From Terebella lapidaria (Eukaryota; Annelida; Polychaeta; Terebellida; Terebellidae), in the NCBI GenBank assembly GCA_949152475.1, contig OX424556.1:58052451-58116450 (forward strand): a DNA stretch of 64,000 nucleotides, given 5' to 3'. The translations under genes were made by a program, and so were the position numbers. Positions within the stretch are counted from its first letter, which is position 1. Every line of letters begins with the position of its first letter. This document shows, piece after piece, positions 1 through 10,600 of the stretch. The notes beneath the pieces are model-generated. The model saw only the letters and a list, made by a program, of their open reading frames with translations, did no database searches and had not been told where the DNA came from.

Positions 1-62
1 GTGACACTTGACAACGAGTAACCTTTTGACATCAACAAAAGTATTTTAATTTTTTGCGGACA

Positions 63-251
63 ATGTTTTCCAAAGAAGAAATCAGTGGAATATACAAGAA
101 CCACTATGAAGAAAGATTCAAGATACAGTTAAAGCAGGAACAACTGGGCATAATCTGGCACATATGCAACAGGAAAAATGTTTCAGGAGTGCTTCCAACG
201 GGATACGGGAAAAGTTTTGTGTACACAGTTGCACCTCTCATTATGGACAAG
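63..251 (+). pseudogene. RecQ-like DNA helicase, first exon (motif I)
   Basis: This reads as the N-terminal exon of a superfamily 2 RecQ-like ATP-dependent DNA helicase. The ATG at 63 opens a 63-codon segment ending at a consensus donor (AAG|GTATGC, GT at 252). It has a motif 0-like stretch (FKIQLKQEQ) followed by a Walker A loop in GVLPTGYGKS, the ATP-binding motif of RecQ proteins. Reading continues in phase 0 into 655-745. In the family the Walker A lysine binds ATP to drive 3'-5' unwinding. I place the piece with a decaying copy because the next recognisable motif (984-1032) lacks its catalytic residues and no later helicase motif is visible. A live gene with exons outside the window remains possible. 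The upstream boundary and promoter are not visible. Confidence 0.6.
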
Positions 252-654
252 GTATGCCCATTTACTATTTGAAAAAAAGTCTTTGGTAGTTCATTGAGAA
301 TAGGCATGATGTACACCTAATGTACATTGATGTAAAAACATTTAGAATCTTGCTGGAGAAGACACATGTTATTGACTTGGACATTAGTGGTATGTAAATA
401 CAAATTATTGTAGAGAATTAGTCTATATGATCCTAGAAGTGAATGAAATAAACACAACAATAATTTTGGCCTATTCCAGGACAATAGCGAAATGATTATT
501 GAGATAAATAAGCGATATGGTGAAATGTATAGTCAAATAGTGCTACATTAAATTAGATAGATTTATCATATACTCCCACATATATGTTTTAAACACCTCC
601 CCCACAGTCTGATAAGAAAGTGAAGATAACTTGAGATGTATTCATGTTAATCAG

Positions 655-745
655 ATTGAACCGGATAATGCTCCACACATCGTGCTGGTTGTGTCGCCAC
701 TAATAGCACTAATGGCGGATCAGAAAGCTACATTTGATGCCTACG
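655..745 (+). pseudogene. RecQ-like helicase, second exon (motif Ia)
   Basis: An AG acceptor at 653-654 precedes a phase-0 continuation of the first exon. It contains VLVVSPLIALMADQ, the motif Ia region that follows the Walker A loop in RecQ helicases (family pattern VVSPLxxLMxDQ). A donor-like G|GTATAC lies at 745-746. The roughly 400-bp gap 252-654 is then an intron with no other feature. The match is short but the motif order and spacing are right, which supports one gene with the first exon. Exon boundaries are inferred from splice consensus and have no transcript support. Confidence 0.5.
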
Positions 746-983
746 GTATACAGAACAGTATACCGTTCTTTGACTTTGACTTTGCTTTTCAATTTCGATA
801 AGTAAACAAAATATATGAATATGTGCATGTGTTTGCGCGTAATCTTCGGATATTTCTCTGAGTTTTTTTTCCTGGTATATCATGACTTGTATGCATGCAA
901 ACAATACTGAGTTCAACCCGAACAGGAACAAAGTAATTGCTATCTGTTCATTCAGAAAACACTCCCATACATTGCTCCATTAC

Positions 984-1032
984 GTGTCGAATATTGTTAT
1001 TGCTGTTGATCTACGGCAATGGGGCAATATTT
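984..1032 (+). pseudogene. Remnant of RecQ motif II, DEAH residues missing
   Basis: The reading VIAVDLRQWG matches the surroundings of RecQ motif II (family pattern IAVDEAHCxSQWG), but the EAHC residues are absent, as if about 12 bases had been lost in frame. The conserved Asp and the QWG triplet on either side remain. Without the DEAH glutamate the product could not hydrolyse ATP, so the copy is probably a pseudogene. The surrounding sequence is AT-rich and has no clear splice sites. Confidence 0.35.
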
Positions 1033-3297
1033 TCTTCAATTATATTTAGGTTGTCTGTGTATTCCAATCAGATAATCACCTTTTTGATTGCAATTCATTA
1101 AAAATATCTCCTTAATTTGTAAAATTATTAAGATTTTAGCAAGTAATATTTTATGTGACCATGGCTCATTCTCAAACATTCATTATAACCACAATTGTCA
1201 GGATTTGGCTAATACGTTTTGTTCTCATTATCTCACAAATACAAAGTGACCTGTACGCAAATGTAGCATCATCTACTGGCTAATAAACACGAGAAGACAT
1301 TGCGGTCAGTCACAGCGGGGCTAATGCATACATGTACGTATGTACTATAATTGTACATACTTGGCTACTTCCTATGCCGTTCATCTACAACAGGCTTATT
1401 CACCTTCTAAAATCCATATACTCTTTGAGTACATAAATATTTATATATTTTCTGGCCTTGAATTCGGATTATTTGCATGAGCTGTGTCAGCTATGTCGGG
1501 AAATCTTTCTCTGCGTTCATTGTATCGTGCGATTTATCAAAACATATAGGCTCCGCCTAAAAACAAAATCCAAATTAAAGGGGTTCTTCGCAAAGCATCC
1601 TGGGAAGGCGAACATGCTGGGAAGGCTGTGATTTGCAATATTTGCTGTCATCTGACGTTAATTCAATGTTCTTTGGAATATATCGCTTAACAGCTTATTC
1701 GAACATAGCAAATTGAGTACATTTATCACCCTCATCAGGATTCATATGTTGTTTTAAGGGTAAATCGTTCTATTCGTCGAATATAACCCGATGTTCGTTG
1801 GCGCGGGAATTCCCCACTCCGTCGGTAAATTATTGTCATTGCTTACATAGGATTTTGTCTTAGAGATAGGACTACCTCAGCTCTCGCGCGCGCGCAGAAA
1901 GCGGTCCGGTTGGCCATGTTATACTGGGACACGCATCCCACTGTACCATCCTCACTTCTTCGCTGAACCTCCTTTTGGAGAAATGTCCGCTTTCAAGCAT
2001 ATTATATATGTGTGGGCTTGACGATTTTTGGAATGACCAGAATAAAGACTGGTAGGTGACTTCGGCCCATGGTGACCTCGGCCCGGTGATGTCGGCCCGC
2101 CTATACAGGGCATACTAGTAGTACAGTAACTCGCTTAGCCAATCAGCGAGCGTTCACCTCACTTAGGCAATTTATAGGGAAACTATTGTGTGACATCACC
2201 TCAAAAAATTTTTTTATGCCAGATGTATGGACGAGTGTATATCCCATGTGTCGTCAACTATATTCATGCTTATCACGCGATGCCCAATACGTCAATTGAC
2301 AAAAATAGCATAGTGGTTAGGCTGGGATTTTTTTTTTAAAGTCATAGTAGCAAGGTACCATTATATGGTTTTATTCCTGTTCAGATAAAGGCATTGTGGA
2401 CATTTGGTGATAAAAAAGATGTTCGCGTTACTTGGTAATTAATAACAGCGACATATAATCGAGTATATTGAGCCAGTATTGCGATCGCCTTCTCATGCCG
2501 ATGAAAAAAATAGCTTCGGCAGTTTCCGTAATCGTGACGTCAGTTGAGGCAAAATTTGCTTTAATGGCTGGCCAAAAACGTAAAACACGTAATTTGGGCG
2601 GTCAGCTCAAAGATAGAAAACCACTCCAAAATGCATGAGATTCATAAGAAAACACATGAAAACCAACAAATACTGGACATCTTGCAGTTTAACAAACAAC
2701 CCTTCTGGGAGAACGAATAGTACTGATTCTAAATATCAAGACAAGAAATGCCGTACTCCAACCATCTCACCCGTTCACTTGAATTGTCAAACATACACAA
2801 GGAGAATGAATATGCGACATGCAGTTTACCTTGCTGGCTACATGTACTTTCAGTACTGCCTCAAATGACGTCACAAACCACGTGACCCATACTAAAATCG
2901 TGATCAAAATCTTCGGCAATTTACGGAAGGAGTACCTATTTGATTCAATATATCGAAACCCATTGATTGTATTTGTAAAATTCGTTCGAATTTACAGATA
3001 ACTATTCATAATGGACTAAATGAAAAGCACTTTCATCGGCATGCTACTAGGTCTTTAATGATGAAATCACTGAAGGCAATCAATGTCTCAACTAATATCT
3101 ATAGCTTATATAACTTCTGCAGTATTTGTTGGTTTTTTGTAATACGTTTGTGAGACATGTTTATTGTTTTTTACAGTATTACTCATTTTGTTTATTCACA
3201 CTTATATTCTTCTTATGATTTTTGTTTATTCACACTTATTTTCTTCTTATGATTTTTTTTTTTATCTCTGTTCACTTTGATGTTCAGTTTAATTAAT
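1033..3297. other. Non-coding stretch ending in LINE 3' UTR-like sequence
   Basis: No supported gene. A three-fold short repeat of GGTGA-(2-3 nt)-TCGGCCC lies near 2047-2092. A (CG)n run lies near 1884-1893. From about 2990 to 3297 the sequence looks like an old LINE 3' UTR: it is AT-rich, carries a 34-bp tandem duplication at 3187-3254, and appears to resume after Gypsy A at 20765 with an AAATAAAG and a short TTGAA-type tail. Short open frames at 2635-3001 show no recognisable domain. Confidence 0.35.
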
Positions 3298-3540
3298 TGT
3301 AGAATATTTATGACTGTTATGGCCCGAAACCCGTCCCTGACACATTCTCCCACTCGACATACACGGCACAGATTCATCACATGACTTCATACTTACTTAC
3401 CTTACGTCACCGGGCACGCACCGTCCTCGCACCACATATACATGTAAACAACACTGCTCACGTTATCACTTCCTACAATCCCACCAATCACCACATTCCC
3501 AGACACATGACTCCGCCCACACAGACATGACATCACTTTC

Positions 3541-4633
3541 TCATCACTTTCTCTTTCTCTTACTTGACGTATGGATTGATATTCTGGGGCTCAGCATATA
3601 AAAAGGACATCAAACCAATTGAAATAATGCAGAAAAGGGCTGTACGCGTGATAACTAATTCGAAATATAACTCGCACACACCACCACTTTTCAAACAAAC
3701 AGGAATTTTGAAAATCAACGATGTTTACAGGCAACAACTTAACTTACTTATGTTTAACTCACATGTTTATGTTTAAAGCACATTATGTTTAAAGCACATC
3801 CTTCCTCGGCCGCTGAATTCTATTTTTGTCCGAAATAATCAGATCCATTCTCATAACACAAGAAACAACAATGATCCTCTTGTGATCGCAAGAAAGACTA
3901 ATATAATGTCAAATAGCTTTATATGCCATGGTCCTGAATATTGGAATAAACTACCAGAAACGATTCGATCAGCGCGTACTATCGCTATCTTCAAGTCGAG
4001 ATTAACTGGCTACTATGTGTCCAATTATTGAACCATCTCACTCTGTGAATACTCTTCCGGATTTTCCTTCAGATAGGTCGGATATCAATAGCATAGCAAC
4101 AGTGTATCAACATTTATTTGTATGTGTTTTAATCAGAAATCAAATTGCTGACATTTTTTTTTTTTTTTTTTTTTCAAAAGTGCTGCTATGTAAAGCCTAC
4201 CGCACTATTTGTTACTAGCAAATGTTCGAATATGTGATGAATGATGACCGCTTGTGGGCAAAGGGTACGTGTGTGTGTGGGGGGGGGGGGGGGGCTTTTA
4301 TTTTGTGTGTTTCACTAATTCTTTTAATAGGTTTGAATATGTGATTGTGTTTATAAAATATGTGATTATAAAATTCCAGCTGTGTTTCAGGAATGTTGTA
4401 ATATCGTTCGGTTTCTTTTGCTTTGTTTTGTACGGCCCACACACCCAGTTTTGTATATATACGAAATTCTTTTAAACAGGGTATCATCATTGTCTGTCAA
4501 ACAGGGCACAGACACATTGTGTCTTTGTGTGGTACCACGGGAATATATGTGTTAAAGATGTATTGTTTAATATCGAAGTTATAAATGTGCAGATGTATTC
4601 TCGAAATAAACACCTACCTACCTACCTACCTAC
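3541..4633 (+). mobile_element. 5'-truncated LINE nested in the 5' LTR
   Basis: This segment is absent from the 3' LTR, so it inserted after Gypsy A did. The open stretch 3564-3776 encodes a typical LINE reverse-transcriptase C-terminal part (YGLIFWGSAYK, then IEIMQKRAVRVIT), as in Jockey/CR1-type elements. Only this end of the ORF is kept. The rest is 3' UTR with a long T run (about 4157-4174) and a G run (about 4279-4294). It ends in AAATAAACAC followed by a short CTAC tandem tail at about 4610-4632. The likely target duplication is ACTTTC, present on both sides. The coding part drifts out of frame after about 3776. Confidence 0.75.
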
Positions 4634-4892
4634 TTTCCCGCCATTCTACATGAACACCTGCCACATTACGCGGGAAAACCCACACACATCATAGACTTAG
4701 CCCCGCGCTTTCCCACGGACAGTGTAGTTGGGTAGGATCTTTTGAATAGAAAGGTTGTATTGAGAGGTACTACGCCAAATATTGTGATTAGGAGATATCA
4801 AACTTATATTGGACTATTAATACTTCGGACTATTGTGGGGATTACGATAGTGTACGTGAGTGACCGTGATCGTACATCGGACTAATCATCTA

Positions 4893-4898
4893 AATAAA
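4893..4898 (+). promoter_or_regulatory. AATAAA polyadenylation signal in the LTR
   Basis: A perfect AATAAA lies about 120 bp before the end of the 5' LTR and recurs at 20640-20645 in the 3' LTR, where it would serve for transcript 3' ends. Confidence 0.55.
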
Positions 4899-5018
4899 CT
4901 CGGATATTATTGAAACTTACGTCGGACTTCCTGTTGGTGTGTCAACGCACAACATACATCGAACTATTCGATCGGTGGGCGTAATAGCCGCCCGAAGAAC
5001 TCCGCTATTCCGTCACAT

Positions 5019-5036
5019 TGGTGCCGTGACCAGGAT
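5019..5036 (+). promoter_or_regulatory. Primer-binding site of Gypsy A
   Basis: TGGTGCCGTGACCAGGAT begins one base after the 5' LTR. It starts with TGG, as tRNA primer-binding sites do (complement of CCA). The same sequence lies next to the right-hand LTR of Gypsy B on the minus strand (about 39938-39955). The cognate tRNA was not assigned. Confidence 0.7.
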
Positions 5037-5086
5037 AGCGAAGGCCAGTTCTCGGCTTACGAACTATCCCGACGTACGAACTTTTG

Positions 5087-7606
5087 ATGAATACCCGATC
5101 TACGACTCGGAACCCGATCGGACCAAGCCCGGAAGATGAGGTGACGATGAATCCGGTCCCAGCGAACCAGCGAACTGCACGACCAAGATCAGTGGCGATG
5201 AGCGATACTATTACGCTATCGCAAGTACAACCGCCAAACGAACTGTACGAACTATCGTCGGCGGCATCCGTAGAGTACATGCCGGACTGGATGCGAGCCG
5301 ATAGCAACCTCGAAGAACTGTTGGACGGTGACCCGTACCAGCCGTCGCGCACGGTGACAGAAATCCTTGACGCGCATGCGCGGTCATACCACGCGACACC
5401 TGCCGGACCGCCGAGGTCGCGACCAAGCGACGGAAGTGAAACGGACTATGCGCGCTTCCAGCGCCAACCCAATACCGACCCGCTACCTAAGTCGGTGAGT
5501 GTACGACCAACGAACTATGACAATTCAATGCTAACGCACCCGCCGAGTCGGTCGCGTGTCCAACAATGGTCGCATGAATCGGATACACGTGCTGGACTGT
5601 ATCCGCGACACGACAATGTAATGTCGCGCCCATCGGTAACGATCCACACACTGACGCGACCAGACCGAACCCCGCCGGTGTACTCCAGAGTATCGGCCGA
5701 CCCAGTCGTCACAGGAGAGCTGCCGGATGTCCACCTGCCGAACCGGAGTAGAGCCGCCACCGAGAGTACCCCCGCGGCCGACCTCAGGTTCAACGCTGCC
5801 CAGACGAACGACCCGCCGATACGATTCCACGCACCCGCGCCGAGATCGGAGGTCCGATACACCAGCGACACCATCGATCGCCGACCGCGCAACATCGGAG
5901 TACCGATCTCCGACACCAGCGAAAACACGCACCCCGCACATCTACCACCACCGGTAGTCAACATCGGACCATCGCACGGCGAACCGTCGCTACCAGCGGA
6001 ACATTCCGCCTCACACGGCTACGTGCCCAACCATGGAAATGTGGTGCCCATGCACAATCATGGGGGAGTAGCAGTATCGAACTATGGAAATGCGGTGCCC
6101 ATACACAATCATGGGGGAATAGCAGTACCCAATCATGGGGGAGTAGCTGTACCAAACTATGGAGTACCAGCGTACGGTGTCGCCGCGTACAATCACGGAA
6201 TAGTGCCCAATTTGGGAATTGTGCCGCAAAACCCTGGAGTAGCAGTTCCAAGTGTGTACGCTCCTGGTTCGGGATATCAGTTCCTACAAATGTCACACCC
6301 AACTCCGTCATACGGAATGCCGGAAATGTCGCCGCCATACGGACCGGTCTCCCAAACCGCGCCGTTGTCAAATCACGCTGGCTATCCGCCCGCACCCGAC
6401 GCCACGCCATACGTCGTACCGGTCACCACGACCACTGCCGCACCGACCACGGAGGTCGCGCCGCCAACTCCTGCCGTTTCTGCGACGACTGCCAATGCTA
6501 CGACAGCGGCATCACAAGCGCCCATCATCCCGACGCTAGCGCTGAGTACTGCCAAACCAGCACAGTTGCGAGCCACGTTTAAGGAGGGTAATCTAAACCA
6601 GTACCTCCGCAGCTTCGAACAGTTTACGGCTGCATTCACGTACACGGACCTGAACAAAACTACGACATTCCGTAGTACGTTACGCGGACGAGCGGAAGCA
6701 ATCGCTCTGAACATTCCGTTCAACATGCCTTGGGATGAATTCAGGCGTCGTCTCCTGGAAGGATGGGAACCCGCCGCCCGCCGACAGTCGAAACGAGACG
6801 ATTTTCCGTTCTTGAAGCGTGAACGGAAAGAGGATGCCGAACATTTCCTTGAACGGTTACAAGCCATAGCAGAACAGGTGTTCGATGACGTCACACCTGA
6901 GTTTCTCCAACGAACTGTTATTTCGCAATTTGTCAATGGTCAGCCTGACCATATTGCGGATAGACTTTGTGTAATGACATTTACTTCGTACAGCGACGCA
7001 CTCACAGCTGTACTGAAAGCGGAGAGTCGCTAGCAGCGGACCAAGAGAGATCGGCCCCACGGTACCCGCCGAGCGGACGCTACCTACCACGGGTATGCCC
7101 ACGACACGGAAGCGAACGACGAACTTTCATGTGCGATCGGACAGTTGAACCATTGGGATACATCAACTCCCGATCAGATCGCTGCATACTACGACCCTGC
7201 AGATAGCGACACGACCGGACTGCAAGGGTGTGAAGAACATTCCGTCCTTTCCTGCTCCCGCGAATGGGTCGCGGAAGCGTTCCAGTGTGTTGTTAGTGAT
7301 GAGTGCGGACAATACGGTGAGGACGCACTATACTCTGTTCTACGAGCTATCGCTCAGGCTCGTGGCGACCGTCCTACGCCTCAAGGTCGAACTGAAATAT
7401 GTTTCTTCTGCAAGAAACCGGGACACAGGTGGATACGGTGTTACCGTTTGAAGGACATATTGGTACGAAATGGAATGAAACCGTTCCCGCCACGCCCTGG
7501 CGCAAATCGGAATAACGGACAGATCGGTATACCGAACTCGAACTCTCAGCCATTGGCTACGACGCCACCGGCCCAGCCACCACCACAGGCCAGGCCGTCA
7601 AACTAA
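5087..7606 (+). CDS. gag: Gag region of Gypsy A
   Basis: The structural region of the element, which forms the particle core and packages RNA. The N-terminal half is rich in Pro, Arg, Ser and Thr and looks disordered. Around residues 310-395 there is a run of short NHGGVAVPN-like repeats of Gly, Asn, His, Pro and Val. From about residue 495 a retrotransposon Gag (capsid) domain is recognisable, with FKEGNLNQYLRSFEQF and later FLKRERKEDAEHFLERLQ. A nucleocapsid zinc knuckle of CX2CX4HX4C type lies at 7400-7441 (Cys, Cys, His, Cys in the expected places). The first ATG at 5087 is 68 bp after the primer-binding site. Pol follows closely. Part of the Gag region is GC-rich, so several unrelated frames stay open by chance and are not genes. 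Confidence 0.85.
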
Positions 7607-7671
7607 GGGAGGAAGGAACTGCGGAGCAAGAACCTTCCGTTAAACCGAGCTACGCTCAAAGCTCCAAACCA

Positions 7672-10600
7672 GTGGTTGTGTCCACAGCTACGAACACGAC
7701 GCCACCCAAGCTGGCGCCGACACCACGGGCCCTTCCGCTCCGCGAAGGGGTGTGCGCCAAGTGTGCTTCGTCGACTTCAGGTACGGAATCCCTCAACGAA
7801 GGGGTGTCGGAACCATTGCCACGCAGGCCATCACGGACTAATCGTCACGAAGGGGTGTCGACACGCACCACCGGCGATACAGGAACGGACTCTATGTCTG
7901 AAATCGAATGGGTGTCGGATGATGGAGGCTTTTACGCTTTCCCATCGGGACCTGAAACCAAGTCGGGAAGACTGAAACTTCCACTCCTACTGCCTGAGGA
8001 GGACCTCGATGGACCGATTGTTATCAGTCGAAGTCTGGCCGCCCATGAGTGCTGGAAATTGCCAGTGCATGTTGGAGAACGAACTTTTAAAGCAGTAATG
8101 GACTCAGGAGCACAGGTTTCCGTGCTCCGAAAGGACATGATGCGACACGTGTCTGTCGAACAGCGCACTCTACGCCCGACCATGGCGACCATTCGGGATG
8201 TCAACGGAGACTCCAGCCCGATCGACGGACTTCTAGACCTGACGATCAAGGTCGGAACGAAAGAAATGACAGTGACATTTTGTGTAGCAGCAATTCATGA
8301 TGAAATGATCTTGGGCATGAATTTCTTCCGACAAACGAAAGCCATCGTTAATTACGGTGATGGAACTGTCGAAATTAACAAAGAGATCCTGTTTGCATAC
8401 AAGGACTTCGAAGCTAATGTTGTACGCATGGCTGTACGTCGAGCCGTTACGGTACCGCCACGTAGCGAGGCCATAGTCGAACTTGTACCGACCTCAAAGG
8501 TCAGGATGCGCCAACACCCTCGGCTCATTCAGCCCATGACGAACTTTCCGGAAGAAACGGACTTGATTATGGGTCGCACATTGACCTCATTGAACCGGAA
8601 GTGTGTTAAAGTGACTGTGGTGAACCCCGCGGATACGGGCGTAACTCTGACTCGCTCAGATCCAATAGCCATAGCGAGCCCCGTTGACAGTATTGTGGGT
8701 GCTCTGCCAAAGTCAGGAGAGGAACCGGAAGTTCTTCACACGAACGTTAACCATTACGAAGACCTCCCGCCACACCTACGGGAGATGGTGGACCGTGCCG
8801 GACTAGCACCTGAACAGCAACGGTGCTGTGCCAATTTGGTATATCGGTACAGAGACACTTTCATGTGCCCCGACGGACAGCTCGGACGAACGCATGTAGT
8901 GCAACATCGGATCGACACGGGTACAAGCGCCCCAATTCGTCAGCGACAACGTCGCGTACCCCAAGCGCAACAACACATCATAGATGAGGAAGTTGACAAA
9001 ATGTTGCGACTTGGATGTATCAAACCTTCGGAATCACCGTGGAGTTCACAAGTGGTGTTGGTACGAAAGAAAAACGGACAGGTACGATTCTGTGTGGACT
9101 ATCGTCTGCACGTAACACGGAAAGATTCGTACCCTCTTCCGAACATTCAAGACACGCATGACGCACTCGCTGGAGCGAACTACTTCTCGGCCTTAGATCT
9201 CGCCTCGGGATACTGGCAGGTCGAAGTAGACCCGACGGACCGACCCAAGACGGCCTTCGCCACCCGGAAAGGCCTATACCAATTCAGGGTTATGCCGTTC
9301 GGACTGAGCAACGCGCCAGCGACTTTCGAATGTCTCATGGAGACCATCTTACGTGGATATCTGTGGACCAGATGTATGTGCTATCTGGATGACGTGATAG
9401 CATACGGACGCACTTTTGATCAGGCGCTTGCCAATCTGGAAGCGGTCCTCGATCGGATACGAACTGCCGGGTTACGCTTACAACCCAAAAAGTGTGAACT
9501 CTTTCAACGCGAAATCCTATATCTGGGATTTATCGTCAGTGGGCAAGGAATCAGGGTGGACCCGAACAAGGTCAAGGCTATTAGGGAATGGCCGACTCCC
9601 TGTGAGATTACGGACGTACGAGCTTTCCTGGGGTTTGCCAATTACCACAGGAGGTTCATAAAAGACTATGCCGAAATTGCTGAACCTCTGGTGTCACTCA
9701 CCTGGGGTGAATGTCGCTTTACGTGGGGATCGCCCCAACGGAACGCCTTTAGGAGGCTCCAGAACGCACTTATCAAGGCCCCCAAGCTCGCCCATCCGTC
9801 ACAAGATGCGGACGATTATTTCATTCTTGATACCGACGCCAGCGGTTACGCCATCGGAGGCGCGCTTTCACAGCATGTCAATGGAAAGGAAATCCCGATT
9901 GGCTTTGCAAGCAAGACGCTGTCCCGCACGCAACGGAATTATTGTACGACCTATAGAGAACTGTTGGCTGTTGTTGAGATGATTCAGCATTACCGACATT
10001 ATTTGTGGGGACGCAGATTCCTGTTACGAACTGACCATAGCTCTCTGCGATGGTTAAAGAACTACAATGATGCGGACGGTATGTTGGCTCGCTGGTTAGC
10101 CAAACTGCAGCAATATGACTTTCGTATTGAACATCGTCCTGGAAAGCTCCAAGGAAATGCTGACGGACTTTCCCGTTGCCATAGTTGCAAACATTCGGAC
10201 TGCCCTGGACGCTTAGTCGTTCCACCCACGGACCCGGAAACAAGTTCTGGAGAACTTCCCGTCAGACGGATTACGGTGGTTCCTGTCGGACCCGAGAAAG
10301 ACCTCCTGGACAGTGATACCATGACATCACCGGTCTTATCTCGGATGATCTCCATACGCCAAGCTGCACGTGTGCGAGCATTGGATGTGAAATTGAACGG
10401 ACAGGAATGGTTGTCGGACTATTCAACAGCGGACATTGTTGCCGCTCAGCAAGTCGACCCGAGTGTCGGAGTCGTACGACAGTGGGTATTGAACGGAACG
10501 AAACCCACGTCAAAGGAAGTCGCCCGCTACGGTGAGGAAGTGAAAACTTTGGTTTCACGATGGACTTTGTTAGCGCTACAGGATGGAGTCCTCATACGAA

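Larger units (their letters stand above)
3298..5017 (+). repeat. 5' LTR of Gypsy A, split by a LINE
   Basis: It matches the 3' LTR at 20146-20764 nearly base for base in two blocks, 3298-3540 and about 4634-5017. The sequence between them is a nested LINE 3' fragment. It starts with TG and ends with CA. An AATAAA lies at 4893-4898, as expected for an LTR that supplies both promoter and polyadenylation signal. No clear TATA box was found. Confidence 0.92.

Noticed and set aside
5515-6936. Several minus-strand open frames of 136-184 codons opposite Gag
   Set aside because: Shadows of GC-rich Gag codons; no domain and not kept in copy B.
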